64,000 bases of DNA from Nymphaea colorata. Lineage: Eukaryota; Streptophyta; Magnoliopsida; Nymphaeales; Nymphaeaceae. Shown here piece after piece: positions 24,481 through 38,609 of this stretch; the first letter of the stretch is position 1, and every line of letters begins with the position of its first letter. The DNA lies in NCBI RefSeq assembly GCF_008831285.2, contig NC_045144.1, positions 22,893,716 to 22,957,715 of the forward strand, given 5' to 3'. The notes beneath the pieces were generated by a model. It had not been told where the DNA came from and did no database searches. It saw nothing but the letters and a program-made list of their open reading frames with translations. Both the position numbers and the translations under genes were made by a program.

Positions 24481-26126
24481 ATTGTAAATGTCGGGTACAT
24501 CTATCCCTGGGTCACATTTGCAACTCTGTTCTTCAAGTCACTCCACCATGCTATCCACCGACTGCATAGCTTCCAAAGGAGTCAGATCGTCACCGCTACC
24601 GACAACAAGAAAGTCATTCCTTAGGATTGACAAGGTCACTAAAATTTAAATTAATTAAATGTTGACAAAATTAACACACATCCCATCATGCAATCATGTA
24701 TTAGCAGATCTAGAATATGAAATAAATATGTGATAAGATCATCACAACAAGATAGACATATAATACATGTATTGGTCAAATCTAGATGTTCGGACCGAAA
24801 TAAATGAATAGATCCTCCAAGTGTTGCAGTCAATGAGAACTCAAGTTTCCAAATAGTAAGCATAAAAAAAAAATTCACTCTCACACAACCATACACCTAT
24901 TGCTCAAATAAGATTATTAATATATAACCCGTAAACCCACAGTTAATATTACCCATGGATATAAATATACAATGCACTAAATCAATCTGATTAAAAAAAT
25001 GATCAACATTAATCATCATATATGAATGTATGGACTAAATGAAATAAAAGAGCACGGGGTACAAGGCAGGCCCATGCATGCAGCTGCTCAGGAAACTGGT
25101 TTTTTTTTTTCGTTTCTTTTATTTTATGTATATAATGATGGAGAACGTGGTACAAGGCAGTCTCATGCTGCGGTTACTCACAAAAGGGCTCATTCCCTTT
25201 TCTTTTATTTAAATGTCATCTCACAAAAGAAATTTTAAACAAACACATGGCAATGCAAGGATAGAAGGTCATCATATTATATGAGAATAAAATAAACTTA
25301 TTAATATGTTTGATTCACCCTTCACCCAACATGTCGCAGACTGGGACCTACGACCTGCCTTGCTATGATGATAGAAGTAGAGAAAGCAAGCATAGCATTA
25401 TGATAATCTAAGCAGAGAAAGCAAGCATAGCATTAGGCGAGTAGTGTAACATGCCATGCCATTCTCTGCTCCCTCACGCGAGTGGTGCAAGTGGGCATAG
25501 TGGTAAAGTTTGATTTTCTTTTGATGAACAGTGTAAGGCCAGGGCAGAGACAGGCAAAATGGTCCAACTAACACTAATATATTACATATATAATATATTA
25601 ATATAATATGTATTATATACAATATATATATGTATATATAGACTCACACATTATATAGTATTTGCAAACTACAGTGTAGCAGAAGTGAACATATGTCATA
25701 TACAATTGCCCATGTCATGAACTTGAAGCGCGACCTGTCCTACGACACATTTTAGTAGTTACTTGTATCATTAGCACAAAATGTGATCTGTCCTAAACAG
25801 ATAAAGTACTCTATTTTTATTATAGTGACGTAAGTGTGAGCATAAGCTGGACATACAAAAGTCACAACCCAAAATTTAGCATACAATACATCTATAAACT
25901 CCAAAACCAAAAAGATAAATGTTACTTACCTAAAACAAATCATTTTGTATTCTTTCTATGTATAGCACAATCAGTTTTTGCCTATGTTTTTATTGAAAAT
26001 AGTTACATATAATCATTCATTCACCTGTATAATAAAATGTAAATAAAAACTACATCATTTATTATTAAAACTAAATAATGACTCAAATAAACATTAACAT
26101 AAAAAGGATGCAACAAAATACGTTAC
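24481..26126. other. Unassigned AT-rich stretch
   Basis: No gene seen. It includes a diverged direct repeat around GGTACAAGGCAG (25057 and 25150), a short repeat of GCAAGCATAGCATTA (25386 and 25419) and an AT tract at 25575-25640. Confidence 0.5.
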
Positions 26127-28580
26127 TTATTGTAGTTGTATTCTACGACTTTTTATCTTGTAAAAGGCATCAATAATATCATTTGGATCAAACAGTTAAA
26201 CAATTTTTTTCTCAATATACAAAAACAGATAATCTGCAAAAAATTCATCATTCATTTTGTTACTCAACCTTTTTTTAATAAATTTTATAGCAGAGAATGT
26301 CCTTTCTATGGTTGTATTGGAGACAGAAAGTGTTAGAATGAGATTAAGCAACTTTTATACATAAGAAGATCATTCACTTTTTCTACTATATATCAATGTT
26401 TGACATACTGATATTGTACTTAAATTTTGAAAACTTGGATGATAACAAAAATCATTATTATAATGTCTCAACTGATATTTTAAACATATAAAATCTGAGT
26501 CCATAAAATCTTCAAGATAAAACTTCTGTGCAAGAGTATATGCATCTCATGTATTAAACAACTCATATTGATTTCTAAGATTGAATGTCGACATCAAACG
26601 AAGTATTTTCTTAAAATTTTCATTAAATTTATTATTCAATTCTACCATCTAAGAAACAATGGTAGCAATAAAAATATCGACTTGATAATGATGTCTCTCT
26701 GTACTAAAATTATGTTACGACGAGAACGTGATCCTTTGACAAAATATTGAGCATTCATATATGGAATAGTGATATCATGTGTCATACAAAATGCTCCCAC
26801 AACATCTACAAATGAATCTCAACAGTCATTCTAAGTTATTGTATGAACTCTTTTGAATTATGAACTATAGTCATTGCATTCAAAATGTCATGTCTTTGCC
26901 TTTGCAATGCCTAACAAAGAGTATCTCTCTGTCCTAAAATTCTTGTATCAAGTGCAAAATAAATACAAAGTCAAATGATGTGATTATATTGTAAACTTAA
27001 TACTTTCACCATGTATTTAATATGTTGGTCTATTGTCTATTAAATTTTCTAATATATAACATGATGCATCAAACATTTTTATCAATATCTATAAGGAGAC
27101 AAGAAATGTGATCCCCATCTAGTATGGGCAGACCGCTGTAGTGATCCAATTTGATTAAGTCATCTTTTTGTTTCAAGTTCATGTATATTAATTCTAAATG
27201 CAATTTCATATGTTGAGCTTCGTGTAATCTATCATTACATTTACTGCTTGCACTAACAATATTAATTATGTATGTTAATTGTTTAAAAAAGTTATGAACC
27301 CAACAACTTCTTTTTGGAGCTGAAACAAATGCAAGTTACAATCTATGACCAAAACAATAAACATATATGTATAAAGACATTCATTTAAAATTAATGTTTA
27401 CAATCCATTTCATTCACCTCCCATATTACCAGCACCATCATATCTTTGTCCTTGTATATTTAAAATACTAAGATTATATTGACACAACAAAGTAAAAATT
27501 ACATTCTTCAAATTAATTGTTGTAGTATCATTTACATGCACAATATCTAAAAATCGCTCTTAAACTTGATCTTGTTTATTAACAAATCTAAGAACAACAA
27601 CTATTTACTCTCTCTTGGACTCATCTCAAGCTTCATAAATAATAAAACAATATTTAGCATCATCAATTTCTTCTATAATTTTAGTTCACACTTTACTTGC
27701 AAAAATATGTAAAATTTCATTCTGAACTATTGGTGATATATATTTAGCATTTGTTGGGGCATTATCTAAAACAAGTTATGCAACTTTGTCATTATAACTA
27801 GCTAAAGTTTTAATAAACTCAATAAAGTTACATTGATTCAATAAACTTGAACTTTCATCTTGGTCTTTAAAAGCACAAGCTTGAAATGCTAACCAACGAA
27901 CTGCGTCGACAGATGTCTTCAATCTCAAGCAGTTGTTGTGAATAAAATCTGAACTTTGTTTTTCAATCATTTTATCTATGGGTTTCTTTGATGAATTCAG
28001 TCATTAAATGCTCATACATTCACATTATGGGGGGAATTTTGTCTTCACTCTTCATGATTATGAAATGCACATATTTTCTCCCTACCACCTACCATGTTCC
28101 TAGCTTTGAATCCCTTAGCAATAAATGGACTGTCATTTGAAGCTACAATACTGAAAAGATAACATAACAAACAATATGAACTATTTGTCTTGCGAGAATA
28201 TTCTAACCATGAAAATCTTTGAAACCATGAAACTTGAAATTTAAAATGATGATTTGAAGGACCTAACACTGGTTATCTATAAAGCTTGTGCTTATATGAC
28301 CCATGATTAAAATATGTTCACCTAACTTCATCTCTCTCATTTGTTGATATCTCTCATATAGGACGTTGCAACCGTGAATCACTCAAGATGTTTTCTGTAG
28401 TTTGAATTTTTGAATACTTAAAAGGTGGAGGATCTGAGTCAAAAGACCAACATAAAGAGCTTTCAAACTAGAACAACCAGCATTTTGGTTTTCTTCCTCT
28501 TGATCAATAACTTTTTTTTTTCAAATAATCTTGAATATTTTTCATCATCTTCTCAATAAGCTAATACGAAAAATCTGAAA
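26127..28580 (-). pseudogene. hAT transposase, TTF-finger/DUF4371 type (ZMYM1-like), degenerate
   Basis: Reading down the minus strand: a TTF-type zinc finger region (FQVSWFQRFSWLEYSRKTNS, YCLLCYLF; 28269-28045), DUF4371 (DAVRWLAFQACAFKDQDESS; 27970-27776), blocks like KIIEEIDDAKYCFIIYEA and RGQ-type QGQRYDGAGNMGGE (27680-27420), and the C-terminal dimerisation block (TLSVSNTTIERTFSAIKFIK, NKMNDEFFADYLFLYIEKK; 26330-26200). Final stop at 26127. At least ten in-frame stops or frame changes are visible, for example a TAA within KKIV-stop-LFDPND. This family is common in plants as zinc finger MYM-type protein 1-like genes. It is unrelated in detail to the BED-type hAT at 8-11.5 kb. Confidence 0.8.
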
Positions 28581-29714
28581 TTTAAAATAAAAAATAAGAT
28601 TTAAACATATTGAACTCAAATCATTTCAGCCGATTATATGTTTAATTCAAAACAAAAAATAGAAATTTGTGAGCGTAATCAGGTTTGGCAACATCTTAGG
28701 CAGTAGTACTCTGTGCTCCCTAAATGGCCTAAACAGTAAACGGTAGTGGTTTGTGCTGCCTTAAATGAGTCACTATGGCTCCTTGACATCATTGACTCCT
28801 TCCTAACAAAAAAAAACATGGTGAAAAATTGTTAGATAAATGAAAAGGAATGAAGGCAGCAACAAGTTCTGTCAAAGAAACAGGTCCAACAAAGATGGTT
28901 TAAATTTTTCACTTGTTGGATCGCATTCAGCCTATGTGAATGAGTCATGAGTCTCTATACCAATCAAAGAACATAAAAGGCACATAAATAGCATAGAGAC
29001 TAACATGGATTCCATTTCAAAAGCAAACAACAATCAAAGAAAGAAGAAATTGAATCCATTTGACACTTACGATATTGCTGAACTCTTCAGCTGATTCCTT
29101 CTGGACTTCATATGGATGAAAAGAAAACACAGTTAGAACATAGAAGATACGAATGTGCTATAGGTAAGAAATCTGGCTGCTTTCTCCCCTTATTTTCAGA
29201 AAACAGAAATTGGCACCTCGAAGGCTCAAAAGGCCATTCAAAATCATGCAAAATAAGTAAGCAAACAAAGGAGTTTGCAAATTTACGTGACAAATTCGAG
29301 AAATAGTTGATTCTATGAGAAATCAGACAAGAACAATATAAGAGTCAAAACAGAGATGGTTAGCAATGATAGGATGATCACCCTCAACCGATGAACAGTG
29401 AACACTGAAGCCAGGCGATAAACAGCAAACACTGAAGCCAAGCGGTGCAGCGGCAGTGACGGACCAACGGTGTCTAGGGTGGCAGCAGCCGGTAGCGCTC
29501 CAGCAGCAGTCCAAACACCAGGGAGAGTCAGACAAGAGACATCAGGGGTCGCAGACACAATGGGAACAGAGACAAAAGGGGGTTGCGGGCTGCGTTTTGT
29601 TGGTTGAATCTGTGTTCATATCTACAGGGGCCAAATTAAGTCCGGTTAGCAAAGCTATAGAGATAAAATAAAAAATTTCAGTTATTTGAATTTAATTTTT
29701 TTATTTCCCCGACG

Positions 29715-29756
29715 TGGGGCCACGGCCCCTGCAGCCCCTTTGACTCTGCGCAAGGT
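29715..29756 (-). repeat. Probable terminus of the TTF/DUF4371 hAT element
   Basis: On the minus strand the sequence CAGAGTCAAAGGGGCTGCAGGGGCCGTGGC has the general look of CAGGGGCGGAGCCAGGGGGG-type ends of this hAT group and lies upstream of its transposase. The opposite end was not found before 26.1 kb. The GC-rich stretch 29400-30100 shows no gene. Confidence 0.35.
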
Positions 29757-30099
29757 ATGTCCGGAAGACGAAAAATATCTTTTTCTTATTATCGATCCTT
29801 TCCCCAGAGAGTGACCAGGCCTCTGCGCTGCTTGCTGAGAAGGGGAAAGGCCCAACGGCCCTTCCTTGTCTCTCCGAGTCTGCTCCCTAAAAAAAAAAAA
29901 GAAAAAAGAAAAAACCAACCGAGGGACTTGACGGTCCCTCCCTCTCTTCTTTGCCTCAAGAGGCAGAGGTTGCCTGAGGGGGGCACAGCCAGGTACCTCT
30001 CCCTCCGTCTACTACCCAATGGCGACGGCGGCCGCCTCATGACATCGACTGCCACAAGGAGGGTGCTTTCGTCCTTGTTAATCTAGTGGCAGCGTGCTA

Positions 30100-32963
30100 C
30101 CGTTGCATCTGTCGCAGGCACCAAAAAAACACAACATACTGGCAATATGATGACAGTTTGTCAATTATAAAGTAAAATTTTTCCAAGAGACAATGAGTTG
30201 ATATGTAGCCTTCTGCTCTGATACCAATCAAGGATAACAGTAAGATACTGTCTCTATTAAACCACAGGTTAGTTTGGTTACCTCAGAAACTCAGCGGATG
30301 AAGAACAATTTCGTAGCCTTGAGTATTCACAGTCTGGGGAACGCCAAAATCCACAATCAGCCAGCCATCAACAACTCCACCCTTTCGTTCTTATCATGGA
30401 TATATTTCCATATGTATCCATTGTCATTCTGCCGGCACGTTCTTCTGTTTTCTTTTTAAGATTTACGTTTTCAGTCATAATGAAAACGAAAACCGCCAAT
30501 CTTGCGGGTGAGGTGCATTACCGCACATGGCGCATGGTTTGGATCCTGCCTATCCCAGGCGGACCCAAAACCAAAATCCAACATTTGTAAATTGCATCTT
30601 TGTTTTCAAAGCAAGTAATTTTCCAAAGCGACAGATATTTCAACACAAGTTTTTCTAAAAACAACCTCAAGGATCAAAAGGATTGGAACATCTAAATCTT
30701 AAGAAACCCAAATCTTAAATCGAATCAAATCTTCAACCTTGACCAAAACTCTTAAGTCCTTCAAAGTCCTTGAACTAGGAGAAACCAATATCAAATTCCC
30801 AATCCCTAGACTTAAAACTTAAACAAACTTTCGGTAATTAAAATATACCGAAGGTCTAACTCAAAACTTTTATAAAAATACCATCAATCGTAGATAGCTT
30901 AATAAAATCACAAGACCAGACCATAGTATTAAAAACATCAACACCCTAGGACCTAAGACATTAACAAAGAACCAGCACTATTATCCAAAATATAAAACCC
31001 AAAACCTAAGTCAACATCTAAAGCTAGATCAAATTTTAATGGAAGCTTATTAAAAATCAGCAATTTTTAAAAGTCCAAAGCCAGGTTAAGGTTTTAGTTT
31101 AAACCAGGTTGGTTTGGTAGAGCCCAGCTCAGCTTCTTCAAGGGTGATCACATGAGTGAAGCTTGAGTCAAGGCCTAAACCAAACTAGGTTCAACAAGCG
31201 GGGTGCAAGCATCCAAACCAAGTTTGGTCTGGTTCATTTAGGAACAATCCTTGAGTATTATAACCCTTATGTTGCAAGTCTAATTTAGATTACTCCCTAA
31301 TTCTATATTTAGCATAATTAGGTCCAACTCTTTTGGGATTACAACCCTAAGAGTTCTCAACGTAATCAGTTTGGTCAGAACCTAGGCAGAATAAATCTAT
31401 CCTTAGTCGTTTCTAGATTTACTTGCTTGAAGTTATAACTTATGGAATTACAAGCTTGATTTGGCTAAGACATTCAGGTCAAACCCTTAATTAGCATCCA
31501 AACTAAGCTTTGAACACATCACATTAACCTCTCTAAGATATCGACCTAACTCACTCAAGTCCTAAACCAAGTACATTAATTGGTCAAGTTAGGAATAAAT
31601 CAACTTAGTATTAAAATATGAACAATAAACCCCTTTTCTCTAGCTAAACTCATCAATTAGAAACCAAATCCTAAGAAATACTCACAAAATGCATGTTAAT
31701 CTCAACTTTAGAAATAGTGGCAAGTTAAATGATATAAACAATAATCTTAAACATCCACTCTAGGATTTCAAACATCAAGGACCATAATAAGTTTAAATTG
31801 AACCTAAACCTTACCCCTTTAGGGCTAGTTTAGAACTTAAGCACTATTAGGGAACCCCCTCTAATAAGATAAATCAGTGAAAATCATGCAAAATATAGAA
31901 TTAGGGACATCATTGCCTGACCTATGATGATTAGTGATTAACAGTGATCTTTCTTATTATCCAAGTTCCCTTAATTTTGAGGTCACTTTAGGTTTTCAAT
32001 AGAAAAAATGATTTTAACAAGTATCTGCATATTGATTTTGAAGTCTTAGTGTTGTCATAGATTCATAGGGAAAAGTCACAAAGGGAGAGAGAGAAAATAT
32101 GACACATATACTGCAAAAGCCAATTGAAACAAGATCAATATCTGCATTAACCCAACCGGAAAGACGTATCATGATGCAAAGAAAAACATCAGTCATCTCA
32201 AAAGAAAGGAAATATATGATCTTGTCCGGCAGCAATAAATGAATGAGATTCTAGATACATTACATCTATCAAGTAAGCTTGATATATATCATACAACCAT
32301 AATAAGCTCGAACAGTGGAAAATACTTGAAATTGTCAACCATAACAATCAATCAAATATTAGAAAATAAGGAAACTTATTCTTCAAGTTAGCTGCAGGAA
32401 AGCCTTGTCCAGCAAGTAAAGCATACAAAGCAAACAAATAAAAAAAATAATCTATTTACCACTACAGTGTTTGGATAATTTTTTTTTTGGGAAGGTTCAA
32501 ACCCAAAGACTAACCGGATTCTTTATACTCTTAAGATTTTGGTGCAACGACAATGAAAAGATAAAAATAATAATAAGAACAATAATAATTCACAAGATCA
32601 TTGACAATTGCATGTCATATGTGCAATAACAAGCAATTACATGCTATGTACATAACATGTATCTGATTTGCTGTCAAGGAAAACGCACAGCATCTGCTCA
32701 TATGCACAGAATGTAGAGTAGCAACCATAGCATGCGCCCAATGAAAAAAGGAAAATAGAACAAGAAAAAGCCATAAGTTTCACATTATGCATGAAATAAC
32801 AATAAGAGATTGTAAATAAATTGTACATTCAGGCAATCATCCATATTGAACACAAGTCAAGACATATTTCAAAGAATAACAGTAACAAGCCAATCATATG
32901 ATAGAACCCAACCTCTATGTAAAACTTATCATAGAACAATCGGAATGACAAATAAAATGGCGA

Positions 32964-32996
<33 letters not shown>

Positions 32997-34340
32997 CGTG
33001 TAGGGTGCTCACCTCATGTCGCTTTATTGAGAACATTAAAGTTGAAGAGATCCAGATGGATGTGGCTCCATATAGTCATGCATAGTGTTGTAAGAGGCAT
33101 ACCCTTCACGCCTTCAAGCGTACACCTCAAAGCATTTTTGCATAAAAACACAGGCGCCCCTTACCCTGAAGCGTGTGCTTTACTCAGGAGAGGCATGCGG
33201 TTCATTCACTGAAACGTGACAGCGGCTACCGGATTCTAACCTAGAAAGTGTTAAAAGGTAAAAGCATTCCTGAGACCATGCGGATAATTGCCATAATAAT
33301 ATATTATGGAAAAATCTGTTGGAATTAATTTCGTTCCCCGCGTAACCCAGTTACTACCTTTCTCAAATTTTACAGCAACAAAACAATAATGAAATTACCA
33401 CCCAAAAGTTACGTCAACCATTTTCCAGCTTTTTTTGTGTAAATCTTATTCCATTGGATTTAAGATAGTTGTTCCGTTATTTAGTGAAATCGACCTTAGT
33501 TATGGGCGTGAATTAGAAACGTGGATCGCCCGCAGAGAAGTTCTATTCAGACCGGGACTCTTTTCAGAAGATTTATGATTCCAAATTTAGTCGCACTCGC
33601 GGGGACATAAATACTCCATCCTTACACTCTGAATATTCAACAGAACCATAATTAATTTCAAAGTTTTGGTATGAAACGTGAAAGGCAGCCAACCTAATCA
33701 GGTCAGCCACTATGTTATAGATCCATACGGTACTTCATATTTTGGAGAAATTGAAAAAGTATAAGGGTCGACACCTTCTTCCCCCTCTTGAACCATCTAA
33801 TGTTAAAACTTTTCCATTACTCCCACATGCTTTTTTAATTTTTTTTTATCGAAAATATTTATTTGAAGCATAACAAATAAATGTGAAAGGAGTACCCGTG
33901 GTCCATGGTGTATTCCAAATTAAATTGGTGGATGTCTTCGCCCAACGGTCTAATTAATTGTCATTTTCTTTTAAAAAGAAGAAAAAGGTCGAACGAGAAG
34001 TACATTGGTAAAGGAATTGGGTCATGGCAAATCATACACCACGGGTCAAGTCGTTGCCTTGGAAAGCTGGCAATTGCAAACAGCCATTAGTTGTTGTCTT
34101 ATCTGGCTCGTCACCATTTAATGACAGCTGATGCTTTTTTTCTCCTCACCTACAGGACCAAGTCCGTCAGTTCTAATTATGCCGTGAAATGTAGGCAAAT
34201 TGTTTTCATGAAATGGTTTCTTTATTTTGACGTATGATAGGTTTCTTATAAACATTGTAATTTTTTCCGCATTTTATACAATTATTGATGTACTTATTTG
34301 CATATCTTAATGATAAAGGTTCCTTTTAAGAACACACACA
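30100..34340. other. Unassigned AT-rich stretch, no gene
   Basis: Only chance frames. 30660-31870 is rich in AAACCTAAGTC / CCAAGTTAG-like words and resembles in style the candidate LTR at 19-24.5 kb, so it may be a decayed LTR fragment. A (TA)n(TG)n tract lies at 32964-33000. CTCTGATACCAATCAAGG at 30213 resembles a tRNA-Met PBS complement, but no element is visible around it. Confidence 0.4.
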
Positions 34341-34720
34341 TATATATAAAGTTGGTAAAACCCAGACCACTTGGGTAAGAGACAAAAAAAACAGACCTAG
34401 TGAAATTAGTTATTTTTTTTTTTATATCTAAGCTTATAGATATGATCTAAAGAGTGACTTGATGAGAAATATATATTAAGTTAGTAGTTTTCTTACTTAA
34501 ATAATGTTTCTTAATAGTCCAAAAATGAGCGGCTCTTATAACATCAAAATTCTGGTAGTATAAAGATCAATTTATTTTTACATAAATGGCTTGAACTAAG
34601 GCATCATTTATATTAAATTAGTGTTTATAAACATATTAGAAGGTTTATATTTTGTTTAAAATACTTTTTAACATGAATTTAAGAGGTCTGGTTTTAATCC
34701 CTCACCAAAGCCTTTTGGTA

Positions 34721-34761
<41 letters not shown>

Positions 34762-34965
34762 ATTAATAGATAGCAGACCACTAAGAGACAAAAAACCAGA
34801 CCACTTAATCAAACAAAATATGAACATCTTATTGTGTTGATAAACATCAATTTAAGTTATTTTTTAAAAAAATATTTGAGTTTTCTACTATCATAGTTTT
34901 GATATTATTACAGACGTCCAATTTTTGGATTATTGGAAAAGTGTTATTAAAATAATTGATTAACT
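34340..34965. mobile_element. Inverted-repeat (foldback) miniature element with central TA tract
   Basis: The left part (CCAAAAATGAGCGGCTCTTATAA at about 34517, then GTTTATATTTTG, GAGGTCTGGTTTTAAT) reappears as its reverse complement after the (TA)n at 34722-34760 (CAGACCACTTAATCAAACAAAATATGAAC then GATATTATTACAGACGTCCAA). The phrase AGAGACAAAAAA-CCAGACC occurs in both halves. No coding frame. A related single arm is at the very start of the window. Confidence 0.55.
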
Positions 34966-35537
34966 TAAAACATGTTTGTTATCAAACCATTCTTAAGATC
35001 AATCTAAAGTCAGATTGTCTCTTGTCAAAATGTGAGAGCCACCGTGGACCGTGGACCCAGGGCACTAAGAAGGGGGTGTTTAGGTTTAACATGACGTGCC
35101 ATCAGAACACGCCTACGACGCCAAAAAAAAAAAAAGAGCAAGAATGAGGGGGATAAATGGTAAACTTTTTCAATTGGATATCCAATAGGTCCAGATCCAT
35201 CTGTTACTGGCAGTTGTATCAGTTAAACACAATAGCATTTGGATCTGGGTCGGGATTATATTGAAACCCCATGAGATCGTTTAAATTCAGTTTCACAATA
35301 TGTATTTATACATATACATGATTTCCCATCTAAAATATATTACTAAAGACATCAACTCTTTTCCTCTTCCATGTTTGCATTTTAAAATTGAAGAAGCTCA
35401 ATGTATTATTTCAATATTAGAAAGGTATGCAGGTGTTGGTGCATTTTTCTAATTAAATAAGTATTTCTTTTGTGTACTGACTACCGATTGTGGCAAATCA
35501 TGTGAACACTCCATGTAATTTTTAAATCATGGTAATG

Positions 35538-35662
35538 TTATTTTTTTATTTTTTTAACAAAACTTTTGATGAACTAGGGCGGGCGATGGCGGGGATGACC
35601 TTAATCTTATTTTTTATTTTTTTAACAAAATTTTTGATGAACTAGTGCGGGCGATGGCGGAC
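35538..35662. repeat. Direct duplication, about 70-bp unit
   Basis: TTTTTTAACAAAA-TTTTTGATGAACTAG-GCGGGCGATGGCGG occurs twice in succession (about 35550-35593 and 35620-35662), with a few substitutions. Confidence 0.85.
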
Positions 35663-36156
35663 CGCCTTTTTCCTCTTTTAAGAGGCCGAGCCTCCCCATC
35701 GCCCAGAGGCCTCCCTGCTCTATTCCGCCTCACCACTTTTTTCCTCTGAAAACCACTCCTTCATGTCGTGTGTATATTTTCAAAACCAAAAGAAGCAAAC
35801 ACAAACAGGAACTTTATATGAAAAGTCGTTTTTGCCTTACAAAAAATGAATTTAGCTAAGACCGGAAAATAGACATCATCTTAAAAAACAATCACAATAA
35901 ATTTCAATTTGATCATGGCATGCCTTCTGTGTAATTAAAAGAACTGTAGTGGCACTTTCAATATTCCATGCACCGTGAACAAAGCAATATTATAAAATGC
36001 GTGTTACATGCCACTCGCTGGACTTTCTGCTGAGTTTTCTGTGCCGCAGCATCCTGCCCACTAAATGGTTTTAAATTTTCAGTGACACTTGATACGTGCT
36101 GTTTAAGATAAGCATTCTTGTCGTATCTTCTTTTGTAAAAAATTGGCATTTGGTTT

Positions 36157-36743
36157 GCGCTTGCGTTTCTTAACACGCAATTTTTTGTTCTAGGAATCCT
36201 TAGCCGAAAACACATGTTAAAACTAGTATCATAGGAAGTATCAATAAATTTTAAAACTAACATGAAAATGAGTAAAAATAAGATAGTGGTAAATAAAAAA
36301 TTGAACTTGTATTCATAACGATACAATTTCACAAATATTATTCAGAACATTTAAAAGTGAGCTGAGAAAAAGTTAAAACAAAAGAGAAAAAGAGAGAACT
36401 ATAAAACCTGGAACATTTTATTCATACTGAACTCCTCATGACCCAAAAGAAGTAAAACAAAAAGCGAGAAAAGGGTCGAACTTAGGTAAATAGTACAAAT
36501 CATAGAAACATTTTGGTAGTTGAAGCATATACGGCTTGGAGTAGAGAAAAGGCACAGGGAACAGCAAGGTGACTCGGACTTGGACCTAAGAATAACAGAG
36601 GTGAGAGATCTTGTAGCCAATCACCAGTAAAGAAGAATCAAGCAAAGTATCATATTCTGGTAGCTTAACTACTTGCAATAGGATTTACAGAACGACGACT
36701 TCTAACTGATGCTTCTGCAAAGGCATGCTGGAATTGTCTTCAT
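36157..36743 (-). other. 3' flank of the pseudogene copy, part of the duplicated block
   Basis: From CTTGCGTTTCTTAACACGCA the sequence matches 57481-58080 almost base for base, including CCTCATGACCCAAAAGAAG and the TGATGCTTCTGCAAAGGCATG segment. It is therefore the downstream flank of the duplicated lectin kinase gene, and its start marks one edge of the duplication. Confidence 0.85.
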
Positions 36744-37923
36744 ATGTTATGAAGTGTCCTGAAAGTTGTTGATACTTTATCTGAGGAAGGATACTGCAAA
36801 ATTAATTGGTCCATGCCTATATCGTCTTGAATTGCTGAATCCTTGTAATTTAGATATTCTTGTACCGAGGCATCACCAATAAGAAACTGAGTCAATTGCC
36901 GCATGCTTGGCCTTGATTCGGGCGCAGTCTGTGACCAGAGAACGCCAAGCTTCAGCACAAGCTCTGCTTCCTCCACCACACAGCAAATTCTCGAGCTTCT
37001 TGTCCATAGCGTCCAGTATTCGTCCACCCTTCCACAGAGAGTCGACTAACTCCACCAGAATAATCTCCTCAGAGGGCCTCCCGGGCTCAAAAGGCCTCCT
37101 GCCACAGGCCACCTCTAGGACTAAGGCACCGTAAGAATACACATCCGAACTCGTCGTGGACTTGTAGGTGCGGGAGAGCTCCGGCGCCATGTACCCAAAA
37201 CTCCCAACGATGTGGGTTGTCTTTGGATTGGTCCCATGCTCATAGAGTCTGGCAAGCCCAAAATCACTCAGACTGCCATTTAGATCACCATCCAACAACA
37301 CATTACTTGCTTTAACATCTCTGTGCACAACCACTTGCTCCCATTCTTCATGAAGATACAGCAGGCCGGAAGCAATTCCCTTCAGAATATTGAACCTCTG
37401 TTCCCAACTGAGGCATCCCGCTTTCACATCAAAAAGGAAACCGTCTAGGCTCCCATTGGGCATCAATTCATAAACCAGGAGCAGGTCGTCTCCTCGTCTA
37501 CACCAACCATGCAATTGGACCAGGTTTCTGTGTCTAATCCTCCCCAAGCTCGATACTTCTGCAACAAACTCCCTCATTCCCTGTCTTGATTCATGTGATA
37601 CTTTCTTGACCGCAACCTCCATTCCGGTGCCTGGCAGAACACCTTTGTAGACACTGCCGAAACCTCCTTTCCCCAATTCATCCTTAAACCCTTGGTTGCC
37701 ATGTAGAGTTCCTTGTACGAGAACCTATGTGAGTAGTCTATCTCCCATCCTTCTATCTTTTCGGATGTGAGCTTTCGCTTCCTATAGGCCAAATAAGAAA
37801 TGCCAACTGTGATCATGAGAAACGATAGAGCCACCGACGCTACAGAAATGTTCAAGAACATGTTAGAAGACTTCCACAGAGGAGCTTCATCACTAATAGA
37901 GGGAAGGCGTGAAAGGTCCAGTT

Positions 37924-37928
37924 CTTGT
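37924..37928. repeat. Copia target site duplication, left
   Basis: CTTGT immediately before the left LTR; the identical CTTGT follows the right LTR at 44052-44056. Confidence 0.93.
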
Positions 37929-38609
37929 TGTTATAGTCGTGTCCCCCAACAAGAATGCTTCAACAACAATAAAATAGGGCAAACCACCACAAAACTGCTG
38001 AAAAACGGAATTACAGGGCAGCGTGCATAAGATCGAGATTCCAACACCAATGTTGCAGCAATATATATCAAAATATATGCTAGAGATGCAAGAAAAAGGA
38101 GACACCAATTTACGTGGAAAAACCCCCAATAATGGGGTAAAAAACCACGGGCAAGAGAGACTTTCTATATATCAAGAAAGGGAGCCAAATACACGAGCAA
38201 CAATATCCCTACTGTTTTAAGAAAAACAGTGAACTCAAGAGAGCAATAATAATCTCTTATACGAATGAAAGAAAGAGCCCCAAAGATTCAAGAAAGAAAT
38301 CACCCAATGAAGACTCCCTTCATTTTCTCTTTCTTCTTTGTCTTTCCTCTTTCTTCTTGGCGTGCCAATCGACCCACGCACCTTGCTGCGATTTCTCCTT
38401 CTTCTCCTCCTTGCCTTTCTCCTCTCCTTCTCCTCTATGAGCAGCCACAAGGTCCCTTCTCTTTTTCCCCCAAAGAGAGTCAACGAGAGAGAGAAGTGTG
38501 AGGCGTCGTAAGAGGGAAGGGCACCATCGGGTGCCCTCTCCTTCACCCGCCCGTCACTTAAGTGACGGGCCGGGTCGGGTCTTCTTTTGAGGCTGGACCC
38601 GACCCAACA
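37929..38609 (-). repeat. Copia 3' LTR (681 bp)
   Basis: In plus orientation it starts TGTTATAGTCGTGTCCCCCA and ends CCCGACCCAACA. It pairs with 43372-44051. Confidence 0.96.

Noticed and set aside
29682..30086. GC-rich frames on both strands near 29.7-30.1 kb
   Set aside because: Low-complexity Arg/Pro/Ser content on both strands and no motif; likely transposon end or leader sequence.
30205..30232. CTCTGATACCAATCAAGG as a Copia primer binding site
   Set aside because: No LTR-like pair or pol sequence flanks it; only the PBS at 43351-43368 is supported.
38235..38546. 103-codon minus frame rich in Lys and Arg, repeated at 43677 and in part at 38949
   Set aside because: It is LTR sequence present in every LTR copy of the Copia element, not a gene.
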